A stretch of 64,000 nucleotides of DNA, taken from Gordonia heveisoli (lineage in GTDB: Bacteria; Actinomycetota; Actinomycetes; Mycobacteriales; Mycobacteriaceae). The stretch covers positions 1 through 64,000 of the forward strand of contig NZ_JASXSH010000003.1 in assembly GCF_030315745.1 (NCBI RefSeq), written 5' to 3'. Numbering within the stretch: the stretch's first letter is position 1; the number at the start of each line of letters is the position of its first letter. Under the pieces are notes generated by a model, which had not been told where the DNA came from, made no database searches, and saw nothing but the letters and a program-made list of their open reading frames with translations. Below, piece by piece: positions 34,473-44,981 of the stretch. The position numbers and the translations under genes are program-made.

Positions 34473-37310
34473 ATGGGTAACAGCGATGCTTCACGAGGTG
34501 CTCCCGGCTGGCGTCCATCGATCTCGATCGTCGACCACCTCGTCGTCGACGACGAGGGGCGGGTGTTGACCGAACCGTTGCGCCAGGACATCCGCGTACT
34601 CGGCGGCATCCTCGGCGATGTGATTCGCGAACACTCCGGTGAGGAGGTGTTCGACCTCGTCGAGCAGGCCCGGGTGGCGGCGTTCCGCATTCGCCGGAAC
34701 GAACTCGACCGCGGTGAACTCGCCGACATCTTCACCGGCGTGCCCATCGAGGTGGCGATGCCGGTCATCCGGGCCTTCTCGACCTTCGCGCTGCTGGCCA
34801 ATTTGGCCGAGGACATCCACCGGGAACGCCGCCGCGCGATCCATGTGCGCGCCGGCGACCCGCCGCAGGACAGCAGTCTGGCCGCGACATACGCGAAGCT
34901 CGCCGCCGCGGGTCTGCGTGACGACGAGGTCGGCGCAGCCCTGGCCGACGCGACGGTCGTACCGGTGATCACCGCGCATCCGACCGAGACCCGGCGCCGC
35001 AGTGTGTTCGAGGCGCAGAACCGGATCACCGAGCTGATGCGCCTGCGGGCACGCACCGAACTGACCCCGGACGAGGAGTCCGCCACTCTGGAAGCGATTC
35101 GGCGGCAGATACTGACGCTGTGGCAGACCGCGTTGATCCGCCTCGAACGGATGACCATCTCCGACGAGATCCGGTCCGGACTGCGCTATTACGACGCCGC
35201 CTTCTTCGACGTCATCCCGAAGATCAACACCGGGGTGCGGTCGGCGTTGCGGACCGCCTACCCCGATGCCGGACTCGCCGACGATCCGATGATCCGGATG
35301 GGGTCGTGGATCGGTGGTGACCGGGATGGCAACCCGTTCGTCACCGACGAGATCGTCACGCTGGCCACCACTTTGGCCGCGCGGACCGCGATCGGCCATC
35401 ACCTGGACGAGCTGAAGAAGCTGGCCGAGGAACTGAGTATGTCGAGCAGGCTGATGGTGCCGGGCAGCGAGCTCGCCGAGCTGACCGGACTCGAGCCGGA
35501 TGACCCCAAGGCCGACGAGCCGTTCCGGGTTGCGCTGCGCCAGATCAGGTCTCGGCTGGTGGCCACCGCGACGCAGATGTTCGGCGAGGAGGTGATGAAG
35601 TCGTCGGATCTGTTCACCGTCGACGGTGCACAGCCCTACGCCGACGCAGGCGAACTGCTCGCCGCCCTCGACGTCGTCGACGCCGCATTGCGTGCCGGTG
35701 GCGACGACATCATCGCCGACGACCGGCTGCTGCTGTTGCGTGAGTCGGTACGTACTTTCGGCTTCAACCTGTCCGGGCTGGATCTGCGCCAGAACTCCGA
35801 CATGCATGAGGACGTGGTCGCCGAACTGCTGGCCTGGGCCGGGGTCCATCCGGATTACCGCTCGCTCGACGAGGCCGAACGCGTTGCCATCCTGTCCGCC
35901 GAATTGCAGGCCCGCAGGCCGTTGACCCCGCTCGACGCGAATCTGAGCGAACTCGCGGTCAAGGAACTGAACATCGTGCGAGCCGCGGCGCGGGCGGTGG
36001 CGGCCTTCGGTCGGCAGGCGGTACCGAACTACATCATCAGCATGTGCACCTCGGTCAGCGACATGCTCGAGCCGATGATCCTGCTGAAGGAGGCGGGACT
36101 CCTCGAAATCGACACCGCCACCGGCACTCTGACGTCGACGGTGCGGATCGTGCCGCTGTTCGAGACCATCGAGGACCTCCAACAGGGGGCCGCCACCCTG
36201 CTCGCAGTGCTGGATCTGCCGTTCTACCGAGGGCTGGTGGATGCGCAGGCGGGGATGCAGGAGGTGATGCTCGGCTACTCCGACTCCAACAAGGACGGCG
36301 GCTATATGGCGGCCAACTGGGCGCTCTACCGAGGTGAACTCGACCTGGTCGAGGCGGCCCGCAAGGCTGGGATCCGGCTACGGCTGTTCCATGGGCGCGG
36401 TGGCACCGTCGGTCGTGGTGGCGGACCGAGCTACGACGCGATCCTGGCGCAACCACCGGGTGCGGTGCGCGGCTCGCTGCGGATCACCGAGCAGGGCGAG
36501 ATCATCGCCGCGAAGTATGCCGAACCTGTCAGTGCGGAACGGAATCTGGAGACGTTGCTCGCCGCGACGATCGAATCCTCGCTGCTCGACGTCGAGGGAC
36601 TCGGCACCGACTCCGAAGACGCCTATACGGTGATGGACGAGATCGCCGCACTCGCCCGAGCGGCATATAGCCGCCTCGTACACGAGACGCCCGGCTTCGT
36701 CGAATACTTCACCACCTCGACGCCGCTGTCGGAGATCGGCGCACTCAACATCGGGAGCCGGCCGGCGTCGCGGAAACAGACCGAGAAGATCTCCGACCTA
36801 CGCGCCATCCCGTGGGTACTGTCGTGGACGCAATCGCGGGTGATGCTGCCCGGGTGGTACGGCACCGGATCGGCCTTCGCCGAGTGGGTGGGGGATTCCG
36901 ACGAGCGGTTGCAACTGCTGCACCGCTACTACGCGGACTGGCCGTTCTTCCGCACCGTGATGTCCAACATGGCACAGGTCCTGGCCAAGTCGGATATGGG
37001 CCTGGCCCACCGATACGCCCAGCTGGTCCCGGATGAAGCGTTGCGCGACAAGGTGTTCGGGATGATCGTCGACGAACATGATCGCACCATCGCGATGTAT
37101 TCGAAGATCACCGGCACCGATGATCTGCTCGCCGACAACGCGGCACTGAAACGGTCGGTGTACAACCGTTTCCCGTACCTGGAGCCGCTGAATCTACTGC
37201 AGGTGGAACTGCTACGCCGGTTCCGCGCCGGTGACGACGCTCCGCGTCTGCGTCGCGGGATCCAGCTCACCATGAACGGTCTGGCCACCGCGCTGCGCAA
37301 CAGCGGGTAG
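34473..37310 (+). CDS. ppc: Phosphoenolpyruvate carboxylase
   Basis: Carboxylates PEP to oxaloacetate to refill the TCA cycle. 945 residues, normal for the family. Catalytic His lies in [18 protein letters not shown]/bicarbonate-site motifs include [14 protein letters not shown] and the Gly-rich loop [16 protein letters not shown], and the C-terminal [15 protein letters not shown] matches the conserved tail. No ribosome site is visible; a leaderless transcript is likely. M. tuberculosis has no ppc here (to my knowledge it lacks the gene). Confidence 0.97.
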   Translation: MGNSDASRGAPGWRPSISIVDHLVVDDEGRVLTEPLRQDIRVLGGILGDVIREHSGEEVFDLVEQARVAAFRIRRNELDRGELADIFTGVPIEVAMPVIRAFSTFALLANLAEDIHRERRRAIHVRAGDPPQDSSLAATYAKLAAAGLRDDEVGAALADATVVPVITAHPTETRRRSVFEAQNRITELMRLRARTELTPDEESATLEAIRRQILTLWQTALIRLERMTISDEIRSGLRYYDAAFFDVIPKINTGVRSALRTAYPDAGLADDPMIRMGSWIGGDRDGNPFVTDEIVTLATTLAARTAIGHHLDELKKLAEELSMSSRLMVPGSELAELTGLEPDDPKADEPFRVALRQIRSRLVATATQMFGEEVMKSSDLFTVDGAQPYADAGELLAALDVVDAALRAGGDDIIADDRLLLLRESVRTFGFNLSGLDLRQNSDMHEDVVAELLAWAGVHPDYRSLDEAERVAILSAELQARRPLTPLDANLSELAVKELNIVRAAARAVAAFGRQAVPNYIISMCTSVSDMLEPMILLKEAGLLEIDTATGTLTSTVRIVPLFETIEDLQQGAATLLAVLDLPFYRGLVDAQAGMQEVMLGYSDSNKDGGYMAANWALYRGELDLVEAARKAGIRLRLFHGRGGTVGRGGGPSYDAILAQPPGAVRGSLRITEQGEIIAAKYAEPVSAERNLETLLAATIESSLLDVEGLGTDSEDAYTVMDEIAALARAAYSRLVHETPGFVEYFTTSTPLSEIGALNIGSRPASRKQTEKISDLRAIPWVLSWTQSRVMLPGWYGTGSAFAEWVGDSDERLQLLHRYYADWPFFRTVMSNMAQVLAKSDMGLAHRYAQLVPDEALRDKVFGMIVDEHDRTIAMYSKITGTDDLLADNAALKRSVYNRFPYLEPLNLLQVELLRRFRAGDDAPRLRRGIQLTMNGLATALRNSG

Positions 37311-37463
37311 GGTTCCGCGACCGCGTCTGGCCGTCGATCGCCGTCGGGTGGACCGAATCGCCGGTCGATACCGCGCAACCGAGGTAGTGTTTCTCGCGAC
37401 TGCGACGTGGGAGGCGGTCGCGAGGGTCGTGGGTGGTCGCGGTCGTGACAGACAGGATTCTCC

Positions 37464-38075
37464 ATGACCATCCGGCGGAGTAGGGCAATCCACGCGGCGA
37501 CGATAGGTGCGGCTGCGGCATTGACGATCGTCTCGACCTCGGTGCTGCCGACCGGCGTGGCGGAGGCGGCCGGTCGGGGACTGGCCCTCACCGGGGTTTC
37601 GAGCGGCAACTGTTCGGCCACGATCACGCTGACGAACTACACGAATTCCCGTGCTTACCAGCCGGATTGGTGGTTTGAGCAGGAGAATGACGCGGCCATG
37701 GTGAATGCGGTGACGATTCCGCCGACGATGACCCCGCCATGGCGTGAGGTGTCCGGTATCCCGTGGCCGATGGCCCGGTGGGTCGGCAGCCCGCCGTTGC
37801 ACTCCGAGGTGGCCGACGGCGTGCCGGTCTGGCCGGGTAACCCCTACAACTCGGCGGCTCAACCCGACGGACACGTGACGTCGGCGACCATCAAACTCAA
37901 GGAACAGGCCAACGCGCCCGCCGTTCCGAAGAGCGGGTCGTACACGATCTACTTCCGGCTCCGGTCGGGTCCGGTGACCGCGGATCGGTTGCCGACGCCG
38001 CAGCGGCTAGAGGTGCCCGGCTGCACATCCAAGGGCAACGGATCAATCGATTGGGGTTCGCTGAAACTGAGCTGA
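37464..38075 (+). CDS. Secreted protein of unknown function
   Basis: 203 residues. N-terminal signal peptide: basic RRSRAIH, a hydrophobic AATIGAAAALTIVSTSVLP stretch, and a likely cleavage after VAEA near residue 35. The mature part has two cysteines (SGNCSATI and VPGCTSKG), possibly one disulfide, and is rich in Trp, Pro, Thr and Ser (QPDWWFEQENDAAMVN; MTPPWREVSGIPWPM). No lipobox, membrane anchor or sorting signal. It may be an immunoglobulin-like beta sandwich, but I recognise no family. ATG 37464 follows AGGA. It lies between ppc and the convergent pgl gene; a -10-like TAGTGT occurs near 37385. Confidence 0.8.
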   Translation: MTIRRSRAIHAATIGAAAALTIVSTSVLPTGVAEAAGRGLALTGVSSGNCSATITLTNYTNSRAYQPDWWFEQENDAAMVNAVTIPPTMTPPWREVSGIPWPMARWVGSPPLHSEVADGVPVWPGNPYNSAAQPDGHVTSATIKLKEQANAPAVPKSGSYTIYFRLRSGPVTADRLPTPQRLEVPGCTSKGNGSIDWGSLKLS

Positions 38076-38104
38076 TGGCCGGATCGGCGCAGTGCGAGCA
38101 GGCT

Positions 38105-38842
38105 TCAGGCCAGCTGGGCGGCGGCGGCCTCGTCGAGGAACCACAGTGTTTCCTCGGTGCCTTGCGCCCCGGCGCACGGCCAATCGGCCGGGGAGGCGCC
38201 CTGGTGGGCGGCGGCGACCGCCTCGGCCTTGTCGGCACCGGCCACCAGGAACCACACGGCACGTGAGCGGTTGACCACCGGCAGGGTGAGCGTGATCCGT
38301 CGGGGCGGAGGCTTGGGCGAATCCTGGACCGCCACCACCGACCGGGTTGCCTCGGCGGTCGCATCGGTATGCGGGAACAGCGAATTGATGTGGCCTTCAC
38401 CGCCCATCCCGAGCAGATGCAGATCGAATCGGGGTGCGACACCGTCGGCGGACCGCGCCGCCAGCACCGCCGCGTAATCGGCGGCCGCAGCGTCGATGTC
38501 GTCGCCGAAGGGGCCGTCGGAAGGGGACATCGGGTGCACTCGGTCCGGGTCGAGCGGTACCTGGTCGAGTAGCGCGGTGCGGGCCTGCCCGTAGTTGCGT
38601 TCCGGGTCGTCGGCGGGCACGAAACGATCATCGCCCCAATACAGTTCGACCGCCGACCAGTCGATCCCGCCGCTGTCGGCGGCCAGCGCCGCCAGGATCG
38701 CGATCCCGTTGCTGCCGCCCGTCAGCACCACGTGTGCGACGCCTCGCTCTGCCTGAGCGCGGGTCACCAGATCGACGAACCGCGTCGCCGCCGTCGACAC
38801 CAGCTCCGATTTGTCGTCGAAGACCAGGGTTTCGCTGGGCAT
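38105..38842 (-). CDS. pgl: 6-phosphogluconolactonase
   Basis: Hydrolyses 6-phosphogluconolactone, the step after Zwf. 245 residues: HVVLTGGSNGIAILAAL, VELYWGDDRFVPADDPERNY, FDLHLLGMGGEGHINSLFP and a C-terminal FLDEAAAAQL. I start at ATG 38842, which overlaps the opcA stop (TGATG on the minus strand), rather than at the longer 38938 reading, whose first 32 residues are Arg-rich and unlike the family. Last gene of the pentose phosphate cluster (devB in M. tuberculosis). Confidence 0.95.
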   Translation of the reverse strand: MPSETLVFDDKSELVSTAATRFVDLVTRAQAERGVAHVVLTGGSNGIAILAALAADSGGIDWSAVELYWGDDRFVPADDPERNYGQARTALLDQVPLDPDRVHPMSPSDGPFGDDIDAAAADYAAVLAARSADGVAPRFDLHLLGMGGEGHINSLFPHTDATAEATRSVVAVQDSPKPPPRRITLTLPVVNRSRAVWFLVAGADKAEAVAAAHQGASPADWPCAGAQGTEETLWFLDEAAAAQLA

Positions 38843-39756
38843 CAGGCGGCTCCTTCGATGATGACTTCGGTGACACCGCGCAGCGCGTCGGCATAGATCT
38901 CGTCGACGTCGAGGCGACGGAGTTCCTCGACCAGGCACAGGGCGAGGTCGCGGCGGCTCATCCCGACCCGGCCGTCGGGTTTGCCAGGCGCGCTCAGGAC
39001 GGCGTTGTTGTTCTCGTCGACGGCGAGCACCGTCGGCCCCTCATCGCGGTACAGCCGCACCTCGAAACTGCCGGTCCGTCGTGTGGTCGGCACCCGCAGT
39101 GCACTGCGCAGCCAGCCTGCGAGCAGGTCGACGGAGGGGGAGTGGTTGGGGCCGGACACCTCGACGGCGGTGATCGGGGTGTGTGGTGGGCGGTCCACAG
39201 CCGACGCCAGGATCGCCCGCCAGTGCGTGATCTGCGTCCAGGCGATGTCCGTGTCGCCCGGCGCGTAGGTGGCCAGCCGTTGTGCCAGCACGGATTCGGG
39301 AGATGAAGCGCGGGTCGCGTCGAGAATGCGTCGGCGACCGAGGCGTCCGAGCTGGTCGGCCGCCGGATGGTCGGGTGCGGTGCCCGGCCACCAGGTCACC
39401 ACCGGTGTGTCTGGCAGCAGGAACGGGGTGACGACGCTGTGGGGGTGGTCGGCGAGCTTGCCGTACAGCGACAAGATCACGACCTCGGACGCGCCGGCGT
39501 CGCCGCCCACCCGGATCTCGGCGTCGAGCCGATCCCGGTCGGTCCGGTCACCGCGCGCCACCACGATGACGCGACTGGGATGCTCGCGGCTGGCGTGGAT
39601 CGCGGCCTCGATGGCCCCTTCGGTCGGTTCGCCGTGATCGGCGCAGACAATGAGGGTGAGCACCCGGCCCAGACTGACCGCGCCGCCGGTGCCGCGCATC
39701 TTGACCAGCTTCTTCGCGATCTGTTTGGTCGAGGTCTCGGGCAGTTCGACGATCAT
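38842..39756 (-). CDS. opcA: Glucose-6-phosphate dehydrogenase assembly protein OpcA
   Basis: 304 residues. OpcA is needed for active Zwf in cyanobacteria and is found beside zwf in actinobacteria. Visible family motifs: IVELPETSTKQIAKKLVKMR, GGAVSLGRVLTLIV, and TPVVTWWPGTAPDHPAADQL with RILDATRA. ATG 39756 has AGGAGA upstream on the minus strand. It sits 40 nt after zwf and overlaps pgl. Confidence 0.94.
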   Translation of the reverse strand: MIVELPETSTKQIAKKLVKMRGTGGAVSLGRVLTLIVCADHGEPTEGAIEAAIHASREHPSRVIVVARGDRTDRDRLDAEIRVGGDAGASEVVILSLYGKLADHPHSVVTPFLLPDTPVVTWWPGTAPDHPAADQLGRLGRRRILDATRASSPESVLAQRLATYAPGDTDIAWTQITHWRAILASAVDRPPHTPITAVEVSGPNHSPSVDLLAGWLRSALRVPTTRRTGSFEVRLYRDEGPTVLAVDENNNAVLSAPGKPDGRVGMSRRDLALCLVEELRRLDVDEIYADALRGVTEVIIEGAA

Positions 39757-39796
39757 CAGCGGATCTCCTGTCGAGGTGTGCGGGGGCCGACCGCCA

Positions 39797-41335
39797 TCAC
39801 GGCCGCCGCCAGCTGCGTCCGGTGCGGGCCATCATCTCGTCGGCCGACTTCGGGCCCCACGTACCCGACTCGTAGGTGTCCGGCGTGCCGTTCGCCGCCC
39901 ACGAGTTCAGCACCGGATCGAGGATCTCCCAGGACAATTCGACTTCCTCGTTCACCGGGAACAGCGACGGCTCACCGAGCAGAACGTCGAGGATGAGACG
40001 TTCGTAGGCCTCCGGCGACGCCTCCGTGAAGGCGCTGCCGTAGCTGAAGTCCATGTTGACGTCACGCACCTCCATGCTGGAGGCGGGCACCTTGGACCCG
40101 AACCGCAGCGTGATGCCCTCATCCGGCTGTACCCGGATCACCAGCGCGTTCTGACTCAGTTCCTCGGTCATCGTCTTGTCGAACGGCAGATGCGGTGCTC
40201 GTTTGAAGACCAGCGCGATCTCGGTGACCCGGCGTCCCAGCCGTTTTCCGGTACGCAGATAGAACGGGACCCCGGCCCAGCGCCGGGAGTCGACCTCCAG
40301 GGCGATGGCGGCGAAGGTTTCCGTCGTCGAATCGGCGGAGAACCCGGCCTCCTCCTTGAGCCCGGCGACCCGCTCGCTGCCCTGCCAGCCGGGACCGTAC
40401 TGACCGCGTGCCGCATTCGCCTCGATCGGCAGGATGTTGCGGGTCGCGGCCAGTACCTTGATCTTCTCGGCCTGCAACTGCTTGGGCTCGAACGAGATGG
40501 GCTCCTCCATCGCGACCAGGGCCATCAGCTGCAGCAGATGGTTCTGGATGACGTCGCGAGCCGCGCCGATGCCGTCGTAGTAGCCGGCACGGCCGCCCAG
40601 ACCGATGTCCTCGGCCATGGTGATCTGCACGTGGTCGACGTAGTGGCTGCTCCACAGTGGGTCGAACAACTGGTTCGCGAAACGCAGCGCCAGGATGTTC
40701 TGCACCGTCTCCTTGCCGAGGTAATGGTCGATGCGGAACACCGACGACTCCGGGAAGACGCTGTTGACGACGGCGTTGAGCTTGCGGGCCGAGGCCAGAT
40801 CGTGACCGAAGGGTTTCTCGATCACCACCCGCCGCCAGCTGTCCCCGTCGGCGGTGGCCAGCCCCGACCGCCGTAACTGCTCGCACACGGTGGGGAAGGC
40901 GTTCGGCGGGATCGACAGATAGAAGGCGTGATTGCCGTCGGTGCCGCGCTCGGCGTCGAGGGCGGCCAGACTGTCGCGGAGCCGGTCGAAGGAGGCGTCG
41001 TCGTCGAAGGAACCCTGGACGAAACGGAAACCCTCGGCCAGTCGCTCCCACACATCCTCGCGGAACCCGGTGCGGGAATGGTCCCGGACCGCGTCGTGGA
41101 CGACGTTGGCGAAATCCTCGTCGGTCCAGTCGCGTCGACCGAACCCGACCAGCGCGAAGGACGGCGGCAGCAAGCCGCGATTGGCGAGGTCGTACACCGC
41201 GGGCATCAGCTTCTTGCGGGCCAGGTCGCCGGTCACACCGAAGATGATCAGGCTCGACGGACCGGCGATCCGCGGTAGCCGCTTGTCGCGGCGGTCGCGC
41301 AGCGGATTGCGCCAGCGGCCGTCCTCACGCGGCAT
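39797..41335 (-). CDS. zwf: Glucose-6-phosphate 1-dehydrogenase
   Basis: First oxidative step of the pentose phosphate pathway, making NADPH or F420-independent reducing power. 512 residues: cofactor-binding IIFGVTGDLARKKLMPAVY, VIEKPFGHDLASA, the substrate/catalytic FRIDHYLGKETVQNILALRF, and YLRTGKRLGRRVTEI. Start ATG 41335 lies 5 nt after the tal stop, so tal and zwf are cotranscribed. Corresponds to zwf2 (Rv1447c). Confidence 0.98.
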   Translation of the reverse strand: MPREDGRWRNPLRDRRDKRLPRIAGPSSLIIFGVTGDLARKKLMPAVYDLANRGLLPPSFALVGFGRRDWTDEDFANVVHDAVRDHSRTGFREDVWERLAEGFRFVQGSFDDDASFDRLRDSLAALDAERGTDGNHAFYLSIPPNAFPTVCEQLRRSGLATADGDSWRRVVIEKPFGHDLASARKLNAVVNSVFPESSVFRIDHYLGKETVQNILALRFANQLFDPLWSSHYVDHVQITMAEDIGLGGRAGYYDGIGAARDVIQNHLLQLMALVAMEEPISFEPKQLQAEKIKVLAATRNILPIEANAARGQYGPGWQGSERVAGLKEEAGFSADSTTETFAAIALEVDSRRWAGVPFYLRTGKRLGRRVTEIALVFKRAPHLPFDKTMTEELSQNALVIRVQPDEGITLRFGSKVPASSMEVRDVNMDFSYGSAFTEASPEAYERLILDVLLGEPSLFPVNEEVELSWEILDPVLNSWAANGTPDTYESGTWGPKSADEMMARTGRSWRRP

Positions 41336-41340
41336 GGACG

Positions 41341-42459
41341 TCAGCCCTTCGCTGCGGCGAGCTGTTCGGCGGTCGCGGTCAGCAGCTCGTTCCAGGCGTC
41401 CTCGAACTTGCTGACACCTTCGCTCTCCAGGACGGCGAAGACGTCGGTGAAGTCGACACCAAGCGCGGCGATGGCGTAGAAGACGCCCTGGGACTCGGCG
41501 CCGAGTCCGACGATCGACTCGGTGTTGGTCCAGCCGTGGTCGGCGAAGGCGTCCATCGTCTTGCCGGGCATGGTGTTGACCGTGTTCGGTGCGACGAGCT
41601 CACTGACGTACAGGGTGTCGGGGTAGGCGGGGTTCTTCACGCCGGTCGACGCCCAGAGTGCGCGCTGCGGGCGGGCTCCCTTGGCGAGCAGGTCGGGGAA
41701 GCGTGACTCGACCTCGAAGATCTCCTGATAGGCCTGGTAGGCGAGGCGGGCGTTGGCCAGGGCTGCCTTGCCGCGCAGTTCCAGGGCCGCGGGCGTCCCG
41801 ATGGCCTCGAGGCGGGCATCGACCTCGGTGTCCACCCGCGAGACGAAGAACGAGGCCACCGAGTGGATGGTGGACAGATCATGACCAGCCTCGGCGGCGG
41901 CGTCGAGACCGTCCAGATAGGCGTCGATGACCTCCTTGTAACGCTCCACCGAGAAGATCAGGGTGACGTTGACGCTGATGCCCTCGGCCAGCACCTTGGT
42001 GATGGCGGGCAGACCGGCCTTGGTCGCCGGGATCTTGATCAGCAGATTCGGCCGGTCGACGATCTTCCACAGCTCGATGGCCTGGGCGACGGTTCCGTCG
42101 GTGTCGTGGGCCAGGCGAGGGTCGACCTCGATCGACACGCGGCCGTCGACACCGTCGGACTCCTCGTAGACCCCGGCCAGCACATCGCAGGCGTTGCGCA
42201 CATCGTCGGTGGTGACGGTGCGGATGGTGGCGTCGACGTCGGCGCCACGGGCGGCCAGTTCGTTGACCTGTGCGTCGTAGCTGGTGCCCTTGGACAGCGC
42301 GGCCTGGAAGATCGACGGGTTGGTGGTGACACCGACGACGGACTTGGTGGCGATGAGTCCGGCGAGGTCTCCGGACGAGATCAGGTCGCGGGACAGGTCA
42401 TCGAGCCACACCGACACACCGGCGGCGGACAGTTCGGCGAGCTTCTCGTTTTGGGTCAC
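41341..42459 (-). CDS. tal: Transaldolase
   Basis: Transfers a dihydroxyacetone unit in the non-oxidative pentose phosphate branch. 372 residues, the longer actinobacterial form. The Schiff-base Lys is in [15 protein letters not shown]; other motifs are [29 protein letters not shown] and [15 protein letters not shown]. Start GTG 42459 follows GAGGGGAAG on the minus strand. Confidence 0.97.
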   Translation of the reverse strand: MTQNEKLAELSAAGVSVWLDDLSRDLISSGDLAGLIATKSVVGVTTNPSIFQAALSKGTSYDAQVNELAARGADVDATIRTVTTDDVRNACDVLAGVYEESDGVDGRVSIEVDPRLAHDTDGTVAQAIELWKIVDRPNLLIKIPATKAGLPAITKVLAEGISVNVTLIFSVERYKEVIDAYLDGLDAAAEAGHDLSTIHSVASFFVSRVDTEVDARLEAIGTPAALELRGKAALANARLAYQAYQEIFEVESRFPDLLAKGARPQRALWASTGVKNPAYPDTLYVSELVAPNTVNTMPGKTMDAFADHGWTNTESIVGLGAESQGVFYAIAALGVDFTDVFAVLESEGVSKFEDAWNELLTATAEQLAAAKG

Positions 42460-42480
42460 GAGCTTCCCCTCTCGGGTCGC

Positions 42481-42564
42481 GCACGCACCGGCGTGCTGTG
42501 GTGGCCGGGATTGCCGGCCCTATGGGTGAAAACGGGCCGGTGATCCGGATGGATCACCGGCCCG
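42481..42564 (-). terminator. Three hairpins between tkt and tal, the first a classical terminator
   Basis: On the minus strand, 6 nt after the tkt stop, a perfect 14-bp stem (42533-42546/42551-42564, loop of 4 nt) is followed by GTTTTC, a rare U-run for this genome. It is followed by GGCCGG/CCGGCC (42503-42508/42514-42519) and GCACGC/GCGTGC (42481-42486/42491-42496), ending about 20 nt before the tal start. The set should partly separate tkt transcription from tal-zwf-opcA-pgl. Confidence 0.8.
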
Positions 42565-42569
42565 ATCGA

Positions 42570-44693
42570 TCACTTGTTCTGGACGGCACGTTCGGCGGCC
42601 GCGGTCACGGCCTCCGCGGTGATGCCGAACTGCTGGTAGAGCACCTTGTAGTCGGCGGAAGCGCCGAAGTGTTCGAGCGACACGATCTCGCCACCGGCGC
42701 CGACGATGCGATACCAGGGCATCGCGATACCGGCCTCGACGACGACACGCGGCACCGACGGGGGCAGCACCGAGTCGCGGTAGCCCTGCGGCTGCTCGTC
42801 GAACCACTCGATCGACGGCATCGACACGACGCGGGCCGCGATGCCCTTGGCGGCGAGTGCCTGCTGGGCTTCGACGGCCAGCGAGACCTCCGAACCGGTA
42901 CCGATCAGGACGACCTGCGGGTCACCGTCGGAGTCGCTGAGCACATACCCGCCTGCCGCGACACCCTCGGCCGACGTACCGGCCAGCACCGGGACATTCT
43001 GGCGGGTCAGGGCCAGACCGACCGGACGGTTGCGGCGGCTGAGCAGATGCTGCCAGGCGTAGGCGGTCTCGTTGGCGTCGGCGGGACGGACGACGTCGAG
43101 GTTGGGGATGGCGCGCAGAGCGGCGAGATGTTCGACCGGCTGGTGGGTCGGGCCGTCTTCGCCGAGGCCGATGGAGTCGTGGGTCCAGACGTAGATCGGG
43201 TCGATCTCCATCAGTGCGGCCAGACGCACAGCGGGCCGCATGTAGTCGGCGAACTGCAAGAAGGTGCCGCCGTAGGCGCGGGTCGGACCGTGCAGTGCGA
43301 TACCCGAGAGGATCGAACCCATCGCATGCTCGCGGATGCCGAAGTGCAGGGTGCGGCCATAGGGACTCGCGGTCCATTTGTTGGTGCTGATCGACTCCGG
43401 GCCGAAGGACTTGGCACCGTCCATCGTGGTGTTGTTCGAACCGGCGAGGTCGGCGGAACCGCCCCACAGCTCGGGCAGCACCGGGGCGAGTGCGGAGAGG
43501 ACCTTACCCGAGGCCGCACGGGTCGCGACCTCCTTCGAACCTGCTTCCCAAGTGGGCAGTACATCGGTCCAGCCGGCCGGCAGCGCGTGGGCGTGCAGAC
43601 GGTCGAAGAGGGCCTTGCGCTCCGGGTTGGCGTCCGCCCACGACTCGAAGGCAGTGGTCCACTCGGCCTTGGTCTTCTCGCCGCGCGCGATCAGGTCGCG
43701 GGTGTGTCCGATGACCTCATCGGTGACCTCGAAGTCCTTCTCGGGGTCGAAGCCGAGTACCTTCTTGGTGGCCGCGACCTCGTCGGCGCCGAGCGCCGAA
43801 CCGTGGATACCGCCGGTGTTCATCTTGGTGGGTGCCGGGAAGCCGATGATGGTGCGCACACAGATCAGCGACGGCCGATCGGTGACCGCCTTGGCCGCCT
43901 CGATCGCGGCTTCGATGGCGACGATGTCCTCGCCGCCCTCGACGGTCTGCACATGCCAGCCGTAGGCCTCATAGCGTTTGGCGACATCCTCCGACAGTGC
44001 GATGTCGGTGTCGTCCTCGATGGAGATCTGGTTCTGGTCGTAGAAGACGACCAGGTTGCCCAGCTGCTGGGTACCGGCCAGCGACGACGCCTCGGAGGTG
44101 ACGCCCTCCTCGATGTCCCCGTCGGAGGCGATGACGTAGATGTGATGGTCGAACGGGCTGGTGCCCGCCTCGGCGTCCGGGTCGAACAGGCCGCGCTCAT
44201 AGCGGCTGGCCATACTCATGCCCACTGCGGAGGCCAGACCCTGACCCAGTGGACCGGTGGTGATCTCGACACCCTTGGTGTGGCGGAACTCGGGGTGGCC
44301 GGGGGTCAGTGAACCCCACGTGCGCAACGCCTCGATATCGGCCAGCTCCAAGCCGAAACCACCCAGGTACAGCTGGATGTAGAGGGTCAGGCTGGAGTGT
44401 CCGCAGGACAGCACGAAACGGTCGCGGCCGACCCACTTGGTGTCGGCGGGATCGTGGCGCATGACGCGCTGGAAGAGCGTGTACGCCAGCGGCGCCAGGC
44501 TCATCGCGGTGCCGGGATGGCCGCTGCCGCACTTCTGCACGGCATCGGCGGCGAGGATGCGCGCCGTATCCACCGCGCGGGTGTCGACGTCGGACCAGTC
44601 CTCGGGATGGCGGGCGGTGGTGAGTGCGCGGATCTCGTCTGTGTCGACCACGGTGATGGTGTCTCCTGTACCTGCTTGGTGTGCGGTGGACAT
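42570..44693 (-). CDS. tkt: Transketolase
   Basis: Thiamine-diphosphate enzyme moving two-carbon units in the pentose phosphate pathway. 707 residues from ATG 44693: CGSGHPGTAMSLAPLAYTLF, GHSSLTLYIQLYLGGF and the thiamine-binding VIASDGDIEEGVTSEASSLA. It also has EHAMGSILSGIALHG and VWTHDSIGLGEDGPTHQPVE. An upstream ATG at 44717 adds 8 residues and would fit a promoter at 44771-44743; no clear ribosome site marks either. First gene of the minus-strand pentose cluster. Confidence 0.97.
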   Translation of the reverse strand: MSTAHQAGTGDTITVVDTDEIRALTTARHPEDWSDVDTRAVDTARILAADAVQKCGSGHPGTAMSLAPLAYTLFQRVMRHDPADTKWVGRDRFVLSCGHSSLTLYIQLYLGGFGLELADIEALRTWGSLTPGHPEFRHTKGVEITTGPLGQGLASAVGMSMASRYERGLFDPDAEAGTSPFDHHIYVIASDGDIEEGVTSEASSLAGTQQLGNLVVFYDQNQISIEDDTDIALSEDVAKRYEAYGWHVQTVEGGEDIVAIEAAIEAAKAVTDRPSLICVRTIIGFPAPTKMNTGGIHGSALGADEVAATKKVLGFDPEKDFEVTDEVIGHTRDLIARGEKTKAEWTTAFESWADANPERKALFDRLHAHALPAGWTDVLPTWEAGSKEVATRAASGKVLSALAPVLPELWGGSADLAGSNNTTMDGAKSFGPESISTNKWTASPYGRTLHFGIREHAMGSILSGIALHGPTRAYGGTFLQFADYMRPAVRLAALMEIDPIYVWTHDSIGLGEDGPTHQPVEHLAALRAIPNLDVVRPADANETAYAWQHLLSRRNRPVGLALTRQNVPVLAGTSAEGVAAGGYVLSDSDGDPQVVLIGTGSEVSLAVEAQQALAAKGIAARVVSMPSIEWFDEQPQGYRDSVLPPSVPRVVVEAGIAMPWYRIVGAGGEIVSLEHFGASADYKVLYQQFGITAEAVTAAAERAVQNK

Positions 44694-44742
44694 GCCGACA
44701 TAGTGGGTTCCCGACATCGGGGGTCGGCCTGCACTGCGTTCC

Positions 44743-44771
44743 AGAGTAATCGGCGCTGCCGCAACGGTGAA
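44743..44771 (-). promoter_or_regulatory. Candidate tkt promoter
   Basis: On the minus strand TTCACC (44771-44766), a 17-nt spacer and TACTCT (44748-44743) form the best two-part promoter match I saw near tkt. The predicted start near 44736 gives a leader of about 20-45 nt. The remaining gap up to ctaB (44772-44981) shows no other feature I can support. Confidence 0.5.
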
Positions 44772-44981
44772 CTCGGAGGCACCCAAGCAGCGGAAGACCG
44801 GTGCGTGGGGGGAGTGCGGCGAAGCTCACGGCCGTCCGCGACGCCCTCGATTCACAGATCGATATGGCCAACGTCTACCATGCTCTGTAGTAGCCCGCTC
44901 GGTCAGATTTCGACCAAGTCCCTCGCATGGAGGCGATTCGGCGTGCGAAGTCGAGCAATCGGGCAGTGACGAGGAGCAAGT

